DNA of 64,000 bases from contig SAUG01000034.1 of the NCBI GenBank assembly GCA_011316305.1, positions 1 to 64,000 of the forward strand, read 5' to 3'. The stretch comes from Rusavskia elegans. Lineage: Eukaryota > Ascomycota > Lecanoromycetes > Teloschistales > Teloschistaceae. Position 1 is the stretch's first letter; each line of letters starts with the position of its first letter. Positions 1 to 10,140 of this stretch are shown piece by piece. Both the position numbers and the translations under genes were made by a program. The notes under the pieces are model-generated. The model ran no database searches. It worked only from the letters and a program-made list of their open reading frames with translations, and was not told the origin of the DNA.

Positions 1-167
1 TGATTTGCATCGCCAGATACCAATAACATGGAATGGAGAGGAAAGTTGTCTCGTACCGCCACTGCTGCTCTTTGGGCCATAGAGTGTATTGAAGGCAAAT
101 AGCGAAAGTGTTGAAGTTCAAGCTAGCTAGCCGCCGCGGTAAAAGACATGAGTACAGGGCATACCGA

Positions 168-192
168 TTCTTCTTCTTCTTCTTCTTCTTCT
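168..192. repeat. TTC trinucleotide microsatellite
   Basis: About eight uninterrupted TTC units lie downstream of the P450 stop codon at 297. I see no coding sequence in positions 1-296. This stretch is otherwise the 3' flank of the P450. Confidence 0.9.
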
Positions 193-296
193 GATCATTA
201 CTGAGTACATGATTTTTTCTGCCGACTGATAGAAAATGCAGCACAACCATGGCTACATGTATGCTTTTGCCACCACAAGCACAGCCATCTGCCATC

Positions 297-2172
297 TCAC
301 GATGCAGCTTTCCTCAGCTTAACCTTCACCCCATTCTTCGCCTCCAACGTCACCGTGACAAATTGCGGGATCTCATTCAGGTCGTCCACCGCCTCGATAG
401 CATCGAATTGTTGCAGTAGGCGAACGGTCAGGTATCCGGCAATCGTAAGGGCGTATTGTTCTGCGCGGTCCAAAACGAACAAACTCATCAGCATGCTTCC
501 CTCGGATGAAGTACGTAGTCACCAAACCGAAATAATACTTCCCAGATGGACAGGTGCATTTCACACACAGCAGCGGTGCATAAAACAAATCATCAGGACG
601 TTGGAAGAAAAGAGGAGAGAGGGGGGGCATAATAAACTTACGGCCCAAACAAGTCCTCGGACCGCCCGAAAACGGCAAAAATGTCCAATCCGATCTCCGC
701 CTATTCATCCACCTCTCCGGCTTGAAATCTAGCACATCTTCCCCCCAAATATCCGCCCGGCGCTGTGTAGCATACACGCAAAGATTGAGCACCGTCCCCT
801 TCCTCACCGCAATAGGGCTCTTGCCATCGTGACCACCGCCAGTAGGCAGGACCGTGTCCCGCACCGCTACGCGCGAGTTCAGGGGGCCGGGCGGGTAGAG
901 GCGGAGCGTTTCGAGCATGACGTGTTGCAGGTACTGGCATTTCTTCAAGCCGTTTATGGTGATGGGTTTGGTGCGGGCGTCTGGGCCTGAGGAGGAGGAG
1001 GAGGAGCCGAAATCGGAGAGGATGGCGGATCGGAGCTGCTGGAAAATGGGGGGGTGTTTGGCTAGCATGAGGAACATCCAGCTGAGCATGGCGGCGGTGG
1101 TGTCTCTGCTTGCCACTAAAGCGAATAAGACCTGGTCGCGGAGTTCGATGGCGTTGTGCGTGTCTTTGGCCAAGGCGGTCAGGAGCGTGAACTTCTCGGA
1201 GGCGTCTTCGCCCTGTTTCTCAGGGGCTTGTGTGGGGTTGGGATTTGGTGTGTTTGTTGCGGCTAGGTGATCAATGAAGGTTTGAAGGTACACCACGGCT
1301 CGCTGCGCTTTCTTGGAATTGGCTAGCCAGTATAGGGACTGCAGTTTGGCGCGCTTCGTCACTTCGACGGATGCGACGTGGAATGCTTCGGAGAAGTTCA
1401 TGTCGCCTCCGACGGCATCTGCAGCGACGCTGGTGACATGGTTGACCGCATCATCTTGCAATGAACCCGGAATTGCGCCGAGTTGAGAACTCACATTTAC
1501 GCCGAAGAGAAAGTCTGTTCCGCTGTCGAGAGTAAAGCGCAGAAATAGAGGCTGGAGATCGAATTCTTCGGTCCACGCCGAACTGTTCCGAGCTGGTATA
1601 GCTGTAAGCAGATCTCGTACTGCTTGATCAGTAGCATCCAGATTGCCGAGTTGCCCGGTCGAGAAATGAGGTCTGAATAATGACCTGGAATGCTCCCAGA
1701 AGGGGCCGTCAGTGGTGAAGATACATTTGCCCACCATAAAGCCAAAGGCGCCAAGCCTGAGGGATTCCACACCGTAGTCGCTGAAATTGGTTGCAAAGAC
1801 GGCGCGAAGGTTTTCGGGGTCAGAGATGAACAAGGGTTCTGCACCGAACAGTCCACTGGATTGAAAAGTCCAGCCGGCAGAGCGGAAGCTGGGCATGATC
1901 ACGCTCTCCATGACATCGGCGCCCTGGTTCGTGAGCTGGACCATTCGCCACATTCGGTCGATGCCCCATGGGAGAGTGTTCGCTGTGTGAGGTGGACTTT
2001 CGCACTTGTGTTTTCTCGCGAAGTTATGGAATTGCCGGTTTCGCCATACCCGCCGGATAGCAATGTAGACTATCCAGAGTAGCACACCAAAGGCGAAGAT
2101 ATCGGACCGAGCGATGGCCACTTTATTCACAACGAAGATTGCCATAGGCTTCTGGTGGCGATTGCGCAGCAA
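297..2172 (-). CDS. Cytochrome P450, CYP52-like fatty acid/alkane hydroxylase
   Basis: A haem-thiolate monooxygenase, probably anchored in the ER membrane by the hydrophobic segment near residues 20-40. There are two exons, 2172-642 and 460-297, with an intron at 641-461 (donor GTAAGT). Splicing makes the haem loop run straight into the conserved L-helix. The protein is 564 residues, or 555 if the second in-frame ATG at 2145 is used; that start is equally plausible because it sits just before the hydrophobic anchor. Visible motifs are the I-helix ASRDTTAAM (about residue 356), the K-helix ETLR (about 422), FKPERW, and the haem loop FSGGPRTCLG with the cysteine ligand near residue 508. The N-terminal region and the ALTIAGY segment after the haem loop resemble CYP52 and related fungal omega-hydroxylases, as I recall that family. 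The substrate is not determined. No damage is visible, unlike the genes at 28-41 kb. Confidence 0.93.
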
Positions 2173-3323
2173 CGTAACCGGTTTTTTACGGATTCACGGA
2201 CAACAAAGCCCTTCTATGGCTGATAGGAATTGTGAAAGATAGAACTCGTACTCGGAACGAAAATGAAGATGATGGGTAGAGGTAGAAAAGTTAAGAGCTC
2301 AACGACTGATCGTATTCATTGGTCTGAAGTGAAAAATAGCCCAATTTTGCGTGCGCATGTCGAGTTCGTCTTTCAGATAATCTGTTTTTGGAATGGAGAA
2401 AACCCAGCTTGCACGAGCAAAAAAGTTCGTTCCAAGCAAGGGCGGCGCCCAGGCTCCAGCAGTGCACTGGCAAACACCACATCTGCTTGAAGGGCTGAAA
2501 GTGTAATGACACACACGCTGTGTTTCCGGAGCCATCTCGAATCATCAAGGGTATGTATAAGCCAAGCATACTGTTCCGGCACAGCATCAGGTACCTGACA
2601 CCCATTCAACATCCGCCTTGGGGCCAGCGCGGGACCGGCTCGGGACCAGCCTCCGGTACAAGTTTACAACATATGCAGGTCGAAACATGATACCGTAGAT
2701 TACGTTCGTTTCCAAACATACGGAACTCGACAGCTTACCTGTTAGTGTCTAGGTTCATTGTCCAATTCTGCTGAGCCTTGGGCACCAGTACCAGTACAGT
2801 GGGTCAGTCTGACCACCATGAGAAGTCGTAACATGCATGTGGCCCCTTCGCTGATCGGCTATCTCTGCCAGCTCTACATTTCGGGATGAAGCGGTCAGCA
2901 CGATAATGCATGCACCGGAAAACCCACGCTCCGATCCTTAGACAGAAAAGTGATCTGCTGAAAAGTAGGCTGAGACACGCACGAGGCTATCCACGTCTAC
3001 CGACGTGTTGTATTTGGAGCAAGCAGGTCCATTCGCTTCTCTTCGAAATCCTACACCACTAGATATGTAGCAGCTCAAAGATCTACCACATACTGTTGTA
3101 TACGGCAGTAACAGCCGCATCACTCTCTAGACGCAGACCAGGACCAGACTGTGACAACCAACGGCGATACCGGTGTTGCCTGGTTGCGAGCACCAGGCTG
3201 ATCCCCGTTGATGACGTTACCTCTTCGGAACACTGAAGGACCAAAGCTCAGATCTGCTCGGTAACAACATGAACACTGAACTGCGAGCGAAGAAAATGAA
3301 GCAGCGAGGTACGCACGTCGACC
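2173..3323. other. Intergenic region between P450 and MFS gene
   Basis: This is the shared upstream region of two divergently transcribed genes, about 1.15 kb. Only short overlapping open frames with no recognisable motif occur on both strands. I see no RNA gene and no repeat. Confidence 0.6.
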
Positions 3324-5700
3324 ATGAACTCTAGGCTCCGCCTGGCATTGCAAAGAATGGCAGGAGACGACCCGGATTTGGAATTGCAACCAAACCGTTA
3401 TTCTCGACGCTTCAACTCCGCCTACCTTGACCTAGAGTCGAGAACAAATCGCCATTCACGCCGATTCAACCCCTCTCTCGTCGTCGATAGCGAATCAAGA
3501 GCAGAGCAATATTTGCGACGCTTCAATTCCTTCCATTCCGATCTGGAGTCGACGACGGCTCGTCATTCACGGCGCTTCAACTCCTCTCACTTGAGTGACA
3601 CGAGCTCGATAGCAGAGCTTGTCGAACAAGACGAGGCCAATATAGCGACCGAGGAGCCCACGCAAGGCAGCCGCGATCAATATATCAAAGGTTTCACCCT
3701 CTACTCGCTGGTAGTAGGCCTTATGATGGCAGCGTTTCTGCTCATGATCGATTCCACTATACTTGTGACTGTGTGTATAAGCGGCTTCATCCTGTGTATG
3801 GCCACTGATATATCATGTGGGCAGGCTATCCCAAGCATCACAAGTGCCTTCAACTCTCTCGAAGATATCGGCTGGTACGGCAGTACGTATCTGCTTGCAA
3901 CGTCAGTCGCCCAGGCTACTCACAATATCAGCTCCTGGACCTTCTCAAAATGTGCTCATGCTGAGACAGATGTGCGCTGCAGCTGCTTTTTGGAAAGGTT
4001 TATGAATTCTACAATTCCCAAGTAAGTATACCAAATCAGGGTCATAGACAGCTGCTAAGTCATTGCTTCAAGCTCATATTTATCGGTGCTTTCATGATTT
4101 TTGTGTTGGGATCCTTGATATGTGGAGCAGCGACGTCTTCACTGATGTTCATCGTCGGAAGAGCAGTTGCTGGAGCCGGTGGTGCTGGTATCTTGAATGG
4201 CGCCCTGGTCATCGTGGCTGCGGCTGCACCAATGGAATCCAGGCCAAGTAGTCCTTCCCTTCCCACATAAAGTATCTCTCAATGCTGACTACATCTTGCG
4301 GTATTGCAAGAACTCATTGGTATTATCCTTGGAGTCGCCTCGACAGGTGTTGCCATTGGTCCGCTGATTGGAGGAGCCCTGACGCAGCGTGCGAGCTGGA
4401 GATGGTGTATGCTGCCTGATTGATTGATTGATTGTGTACTTGGTGACCACTCTGACCAAGCTAGGCTTTTATCTCAACGGTCCAGCAGGCGCAATCACGG
4501 GCATTTGTCTCGCTCTCATTCGTATCCCAGACGCCAGAGTGAAATCCGGGAGTAAGCTCTCTATCATGAAGCAGATTGACAGGCTTGATCTACCTGCCTG
4601 CCTTCTATTCGCCGGTTCATCCGTCATGCTGCTCCTGGCTCTCGATTGGGGTGGCGTGTCCTACTCCTGGGACTCGGCAACTGTTGTCAGTTTGTTTTGG
4701 GCCGCGGGGTTCTCCTTATGTCTTTTTCTTGCTTGGGAGTACAGAAGAGGAGCAGACAGTATGTTGCCTCTCGGCCTCTTTCGTAACCCCATCGTCGCGT
4801 GTGCCTCAGCGACGAGTATCATGTCGTATGGCGGCCTGTATGTCATTATCCTGTATCTGCCTCTGTGGTTTCAGGCTGTCAAAGGTGCGTCACCGCTCAC
4901 AAGCGGTGTCGACTACCTCCCCTCGGTTGTGACAACGACCATCGGTACTGTAGCGAGTGGATTTCTGGGTAAGCCTTCTTTCAGGTGTGGGCTTCCTTGA
5001 CGTTGGTTTAATATTAACCGCTCGCAGTCTCCAAAGTCGGCTATTACGCCCCATTCATGGTTGTTGGAAGTGCGGCTGCATCCGTTGCAGCGGCGCTCAT
5101 GACGACCTTCTCGCCCAATTCACCCGTGTCTGCCTGGGTTTGCTACCAGCTCCTCAATGGTATCGCTCGGGGGATGATGTCACAGCAACCCATTACGGCC
5201 ATTCAAGCCAACCTTCCGAAAGAGCAGCTGTCGATTGGCACCGCGCTCGTGGTCTTCTGTCAGAACTTTGGCGCCTCCGTTTTCATTTCGTTGGGACAGA
5301 CAGTTTTCGAAAACAGTCTGCTCCCAGCGCTGAAGGACTTTGCCCCAGAACTAGACGCCAGGCAAGTCATAGGATTGGGCGCTACCAATTTCCGCTCTGT
5401 CGTCCCAAAGGACTCGGTCCCACATGTTGTTTCGGCTTACAATAGAGCCTTGACAAGGAATTTTGTAGGTCTCCAATCCTCTTTTCAATGGTTCAGGCTG
5501 ATTGGACATAGTACCTTTCTGTTGGAACGTCTTGCGCGGCGTTCGTCCTAGCTTGGGGTCTCGGCTGGAAGAACCTCAAACACAAGGATGATGAAGAGCG
5601 CCAAGAACAACCGCGAGTGGGTGTGCCACAAGCTGTGAAGAGTAGATCTGCACGCCATGCCGTACGCGATTCAATGGTTGGGTCCGTCTTCTCGATGTAG
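3324..5700 (+). CDS. MFS exporter, DHA2/14-helix drug:H+ antiporter type
   Basis: A plasma-membrane major facilitator that probably exports a toxic metabolite or drug. Eight exons join in frame: 3324-3770, 3825-3901, 3970-4021, 4073-4247, 4311-4406, 4465-4968, 5028-5464, 5512-5700. They give 658 residues. Family motifs across the junctions include DIGWYGSTYLL in the first loop, a GRAVAGAGGAGI segment, and GVAIGPLIGGAL ending in the ASWRW motif. A central cytoplasmic loop is followed by further helices and a charged tail. Residues about 20-90 hold four repeats of an 18-19-residue unit containing [HY][SL]RRFN, which is not part of the MFS fold. The intron at 4407-4464 contains four GATT repeats. 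The gene is divergent from the P450. No lesion is visible, so it is probably functional; the substrate is unknown. Confidence 0.9.
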
Positions 5701-5843
5701 TGGGAAGTGGAATAGCATAGAGTATACAGGCTTAAGATCTTAGCTTGTTTGAGAATGGTGATTTTAAGACTGCGCAGATATTCTGCCCATACAGACTCAG
5801 ACAGAGGTGAAGGCTTCGACAATGACATGGAATATCGTACGGA

Positions 5844-6504
5844 CTAAGAATTGAGAAATTGGCGGTTGTGAGTTGATTGGTGGATTGGACGTTCTAGAAT
5901 ACTGCGTTCGAACCGCCGGATCAGAAAGCATTCTGTCAGCCCACCCGGCATCTCAAGTTTCTGCCCAGTCTTGAATCCAAAGTTACAGTAGAAGCTTTCT
6001 GCAAACTCGTTTGCTTCGACAAAGATGTCGAGCTTCTCGGGATCTGCGATATCACATGCCCTCGCCATCAGTCTTTTCCCCAGGCCGTGCCCTTGGTGTT
6101 CGGAATCGACGCCAAAGTGATCGATGCAGAAATGCGCCCGCCCCAGCATGAATTCCTCGCGATACTCTATCATGGCATTCACCATGGAGTCATAAGCTTC
6201 TTTCTCAACCTGTCATGGGGGAGGACAAGAGCTCCACCGTCCAGCTCCTTTTTCGTCGGCGTTGTACTTGTGTAGGCTAATCAGGCCTAAGACAGTTTGT
6301 TGAAGACTCTGGGGATGCGACCTTAAACAGGTAGCAATTAGGGTCGTCGATATCTAGCGCGTATTTCTCTTCCCACCATGGCACCATAGAGCTAGGGAAG
6401 ACCTTGCAGTGCCATTGCCCTGTTGAATGAAAGGCTTGAGCGTGGAGGGTGCCGATTGATGGGAGTTCTTCGGCCCCTACCTCCCACTTGAATGAGCCAG
6501 GCAT
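5844..6504 (-). pseudogene. GNAT N-acetyltransferase, frameshifted
   Basis: The frame starting at ATG 6504 and the frame ending at 5844 encode the two ends of a Gcn5-related N-acetyltransferase. The C-terminal part has the acetyl-CoA binding motif as HQGHGLGKRLM, followed by VEANEFAESFYCNFGF. Between them, reading the intermediate frame gives a continuous family-like stretch (GLISLHKYN, then GAGRWSS). It can only be reached by a one-base shift near 6313, and it then meets a TGA at 6213-6215. This is best read as a recently broken gene of about 220 codons. The alternative is a weak-donor intron at 6321-6210 (GTCGCA..ACAG). That intron keeps an open frame but removes the strand that normally precedes the acetyl-CoA motif. 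It is transcribed toward the MFS gene's 3' end. Confidence 0.7.
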
Positions 6505-6594
6505 TACAACGTTGGCGTGATGTGAGCAGCAGTCAGGCAGGTCATATGTTCAATTGATGATGAATAAAAATCTATGGAGAAATGAAATACAGAA

Positions 6595-6929
6595 GGGTCT
6601 TGCTATCCGCACAGGCATCGGTGTCTGCGCGCACAGGCACCCGAGTCGTACGCATACGCTGCCTTTAATAGCAACTACAAAATAGCAGTTTATTGAACTA
6701 TTTCTTGCAGATAATAACTATATTGTATTGAGATATAAGAATTCCGATTTTTAGTATTAAAAGATAGCTCTAGGTACTATTTTTCGTGGGGTTTTAGTAG
6801 TAGTAGCCGGATTTTGATAGGGAATACCAAGGCCTACTCCCTTTGCCGAGGCTATAGGCTATATGATTGGATCAATTGGCGCTTTGCCTGTGCGCGCAGC
6901 CTAGAGTGCCTGTGCGGATAGCAAGAGCC
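6595..6929. mobile_element. Short TIR element (MITE) with ~9-bp target duplication
   Basis: The ends form an inverted repeat. The left end reads GGGTCTTGCTATCCGCACA and the right end is its reverse complement with one change in the first bases. Identical AATACAGAA copies flank it at 6586-6594 and 6930-6938. A second subterminal copy of the CACAGGC motif lies inside each end. The 335-bp interior is AT-rich and has no open frame. A 9-10-bp duplication suggests mobilisation by a Mutator-like transposase, but hAT cannot be excluded. Confidence 0.88.
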
Positions 6930-6978
6930 AATACAGAAGTTGGTGGTGGTCGCCAAGACCGGCCACTAAGCCACATTA

Positions 6979-7488
6979 CCCCAGATTAAATAAACCTGGT
7001 CAGTAAAAAAAAGACTGTCAAACCCCACCAACCGTCGACTAAAAATTTTAAAGTTTTCTTGTTCCTTGAATAACTTAATAACAAGAAGCTAGAAATTACT
7101 AAAACTTCTCTTAAAAAGTCTACTATATATACTCTAGCTACCAGGAGAATTTTATATTAATAGGACTCTTTCTCGTTACTCTATATAGAAATCTTTTCTT
7201 TTAGTCTAGAAAGTACCTGCCGGACTACCGAGGTCCTTTTTACGACCGACAGAATTCTTCGAAAATCTAGAAATTAGTCCTCTAAAGTAATAAAAACGAT
7301 AAAAGAAAGATAGAAAGAAGTTAGATACTAACTAAATACCTTTATTTATAAGTTTCGAAATTTTAAAACGAATTTAGCTTCTGGTTGTTAAGTTATTTAA
7401 GGAATAAAAAAACTTTAAAAACTTTTGGTCGAGGGTTGGTGGGGTTTGACAGTCTTTTTTTCACTGACCAGGTTTATTTAATCTGGGG
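6979..7488. mobile_element. TIR element with ~61-bp inverted repeats and TA target duplication
   Basis: Positions 6979-7039 and 7428-7488 are near-perfect inverted repeats beginning CCCCAGATTAAATAAACC, with about two mismatches in 61 positions. TA dinucleotides flank both ends (6977-6978 and 7489-7490), as in Tc1/mariner/pogo-type insertions. The 390-bp interior has no open frame, is strongly AT-rich and contains very little CpA, consistent with RIP. The element is non-autonomous. Confidence 0.88.
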
Positions 7489-7490
7489 TA

Positions 7491-8157
7491 GGGAAGAGCT
7501 TGACCCCTCCTCATGTTCACACGTGAGGTTGAGAGGCTCTTGCTCGATGAGCTTTTGAGTTCACAGAGGTGTGTCTGTATGCAAATCCTTTCCCATTTGA
7601 AAATCAGCTGAGAGCCTGCATGATGTAAATGTCCCTGAGACTAACCCTAAAACGACGTGATGAGGCCTTACTTAGTCAGGCTTAGTCTATTTTACTATAA
7701 GTCGGCTTAGCGTTATCTTCAAACCTATATCCGACTCCTCCCTTACTATCTTCTCTATAGAGACCTCCTCCATAGCTACAACAACGACCTACATGCCTAC
7801 TGCTTGCTTGCTCTCATGTGATACTCACACGGCTTTCGAGGGCTAAGAGTCTTACCAAAAGACACATGGCTTTACCACGGCACAAGGAGCTTGCACAGCC
7901 CGCTGAAGGCTCCATACTGACATGAACTACACAAGACCCAGCATGATCGACGGTCTGTGACATAGGAGCAACCTATGCAGGCTACAGCATGGAACTGGTA
8001 TGATTGGGTGCTACGTATTGCGTTGTGGGATCGGTGGATGCGAGGATTACAATACTGCAGGTCACATCAATCATATTGTTGGACTGGTAGTGCGAAGATC
8101 ACTATCATCACAAGTCAAAAGTAGGGAGTACTCGACCGTATCAACGGTGTTTCTTTC
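7491..8157. other. Gene-free stretch between TIR elements
   Basis: I see no convincing coding sequence or RNA gene between the two neighbouring elements. The short open frame at 8000-8191 runs into the next element and has no recognisable motif. Confidence 0.5.
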
Positions 8158-8770
8158 GGGTCATGATCCGTGCACTCCACAGTATCACTAAAGCACTCCA
8201 TGGAGATCACTAAAACACTCCATGGTCAAACTTTACCATATAAGGCATAGCGCACCCGAGCTGACCAATCAGATAATCATAATCCAAAGGGTCCACCCCA
8301 CTTCGTAAATAACCTCATCGAGATCCCAAATCTTCAACCACCTTGTATGACCTTGTACCACACACCCAATGTTCAAGGTTTGGAGCTAAAACTCTCACAT
8401 CCTTTAGCTATATGCCTATACTGTCAAACATGAGAATATCTAGTATACGCGGCCAGAATTGGGTACGGAGTACCTCCTGAACCTCGTTCACCTCGATCGT
8501 GGAGAACATCTCACCACACAAAGCTGCTGGAGATGCCCTAAGATAGGGCTAGCCCTATTCTCCTTCGGTTTCTTTAACATTCTCCGTCGGCTTAAGTTCG
8601 GCAGTCCATCTCCATAAGGCTAGACTACCCGATACAGCCAATCATCGGGGTGGCGGAAGTGCAGCTGAGCACACCGATTGGTCAAATCCTGCTTAATAAG
8701 CCCCATGGAGTGTTTTAGTGATCCCTATGGAGTGCTTTAGTGATACTGTGGAGTGCACGGATCATGACCC
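8158..8770. mobile_element. TIR element with 8-bp target duplication, hAT-like MITE
   Basis: The ends are inverted repeats of about 68 bp beginning GGGTCATGATCCGTGCACTC. The flanks are identical TTTCTTTC octamers at 8150-8157 and 8771-8778. Each TIR contains direct subrepeats of a CACTCC-centred unit (CACTCCACAG, CACTCCATGG, CACTCCATGG) separated by ATCACTAAA. There is no open frame. The interior at 8296-8345 and 8465-8520 resembles sequence at 53.55-53.69 kb. The 8-bp duplication fits the hAT superfamily. Confidence 0.88.
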
Positions 8771-9471
8771 TTTCTTTCTTGGCCTAGATACTTAACGTCA
8801 TCTATCAGTCCCGATAACTAAACGTTCATCATGGCAGAGATAGCACAATCGAACACCTGATCTTCTTTGCTGTGGCACTGCTTTGCCTGATCTTTTTTTA
8901 GTCTCCTGTACTATATCGACTCTGTAAAGGCTCTGGGACCTTGTAACTTGCTAGATAGGCTGACTCAATCAATTCCTTTTGCTTGTTTCTTTTCACCACT
9001 TGCGCGACCGTTCCTCATGGCGGAAAGATGGCGTGCAGAAGATCCGGGCCACTCCTCGCCCGCAAGTCACGCCGAATGTGGCCGTGGTACCTGGATGGAG
9101 GCTGTACAGATCATCAGCTTACCCGAGCCTGAAGTTTCAGATCTGATCCTTCAGGCACATTCTCTTCCTCTACGCCAAGCACCTGATGATCACACTTCGA
9201 GGCTCAGCGATGTCATTTTCCAATCCAGAATTTCATGAGATCAGATGATTTCATCAGGTGCACAAGAGCCGCGGCGACTCCAAAATCGTTGCTCACCGCG
9301 TGCCTGATCCTATAGTCGTCGCTGATGAGAGTTATATATGCGCCTACCTCCGCACGACAATACTCTACTCTTTCACATTCAGCATCGAGAAGCAATATTA
9401 CAAAGATTTTTAAATCACTAAACTACACTCTACCACAAAGCTATACAATAAACCAAGACCTAACCACAATA

Positions 9472-10140
9472 ATGCACTCCTCCACTCTCGCTTTCGTCCT
9501 CCTCCCTCTCCTCGCCACCGCCTACCGCGGCGATTTGACTTACTACACTCCCGGCCCTGCCTCCAACCCCGGCTCCTGCGGCATTGGTTGGACCCCCGGC
9601 ATGGACATCGTCGCCCTCTCCCACATCTACATGCACTCTTCCGAATACCCCAACGGCAACCTTAACCCGCGCTGCGGCTCCAAGATCTCAATCCGCAACG
9701 TGGAGACCGGGGAGGCGCACGAGGCCTTGGTAATCGATACGTGTATGGGCTGTGCGGAAGAGAGTATCGATGTCAATGAGGAACTTTTTTACAAGGTCGC
9801 ACCGCATGGAGATGGCAGGGTACATGGGGTGGAATGGGAGGTTGTTGGGGGTGGAGAGATGACTGGCGGATCGGGCGGTTCGACCGGCGGCTCATCTGGT
9901 GGTGATTCTTCGTCGGGGTCATCAGGCGGCGGGACCTCTACTACCGGTGGTGGCGCTGTGACGCCGGGCTTGCGGGCCTGTGAGACTCCGGGAGAAACTG
10001 TCTGCTCTGATGATGGGAAGATGTTCGGTACTTGCCAGATGGACCACACGGCCAAGATGATGTCCGTTGCAGCTGGTACTGCATGCAGGCGTGGTCACAT
10101 CGAATTGGCAAAGCGGAGTGCCAGGATGTACAACGCTTGA
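9472..10140 (+). CDS. Secreted double-psi beta-barrel (RlpA/expansin-like) protein
   Basis: 222 residues from ATG 9472. An upstream in-frame extension exists, but this start is chosen because a signal peptide (hydrophobic FVLLPLLATA) follows it directly. The mature protein begins with the DPBB pattern: LTYYTPG, a GSCGIG turn, CGSKISI, and the signature VIDTCMGC..SIDV. A Gly/Ser-rich linker follows at about residues 127-165. A C-terminal cysteine module has VCSDDGKMFGTC and AAGTACRRG, a pattern seen in several fungal wall-associated secreted proteins. It probably acts in the cell wall or as an apoplastic protein; no enzymatic activity can be inferred. A TATATAT sequence near 9332 could be its TATA element. 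Confidence 0.85.
   Translation: MHSSTLAFVLLPLLATAYRGDLTYYTPGPASNPGSCGIGWTPGMDIVALSHIYMHSSEYPNGNLNPRCGSKISIRNVETGEAHEALVIDTCMGCAEESIDVNEELFYKVAPHGDGRVHGVEWEVVGGGEMTGGSGGSTGGSSGGDSSSGSSGGGTSTTGGGAVTPGLRACETPGETVCSDDGKMFGTCQMDHTAKMMSVAAGTACRRGHIELAKRSARMYNA

Noticed and set aside
297..2172. P450 as a member of the polyketide cluster
   Set aside because: It is intact, more than 25 kb away and separated by unrelated genes and repeats; its CYP52-like type fits fatty-acid metabolism.
9789..10055. Proline-rich minus-strand frame opposite the DPBB gene
   Set aside because: It is the antisense shadow of the Gly/Ser linker.
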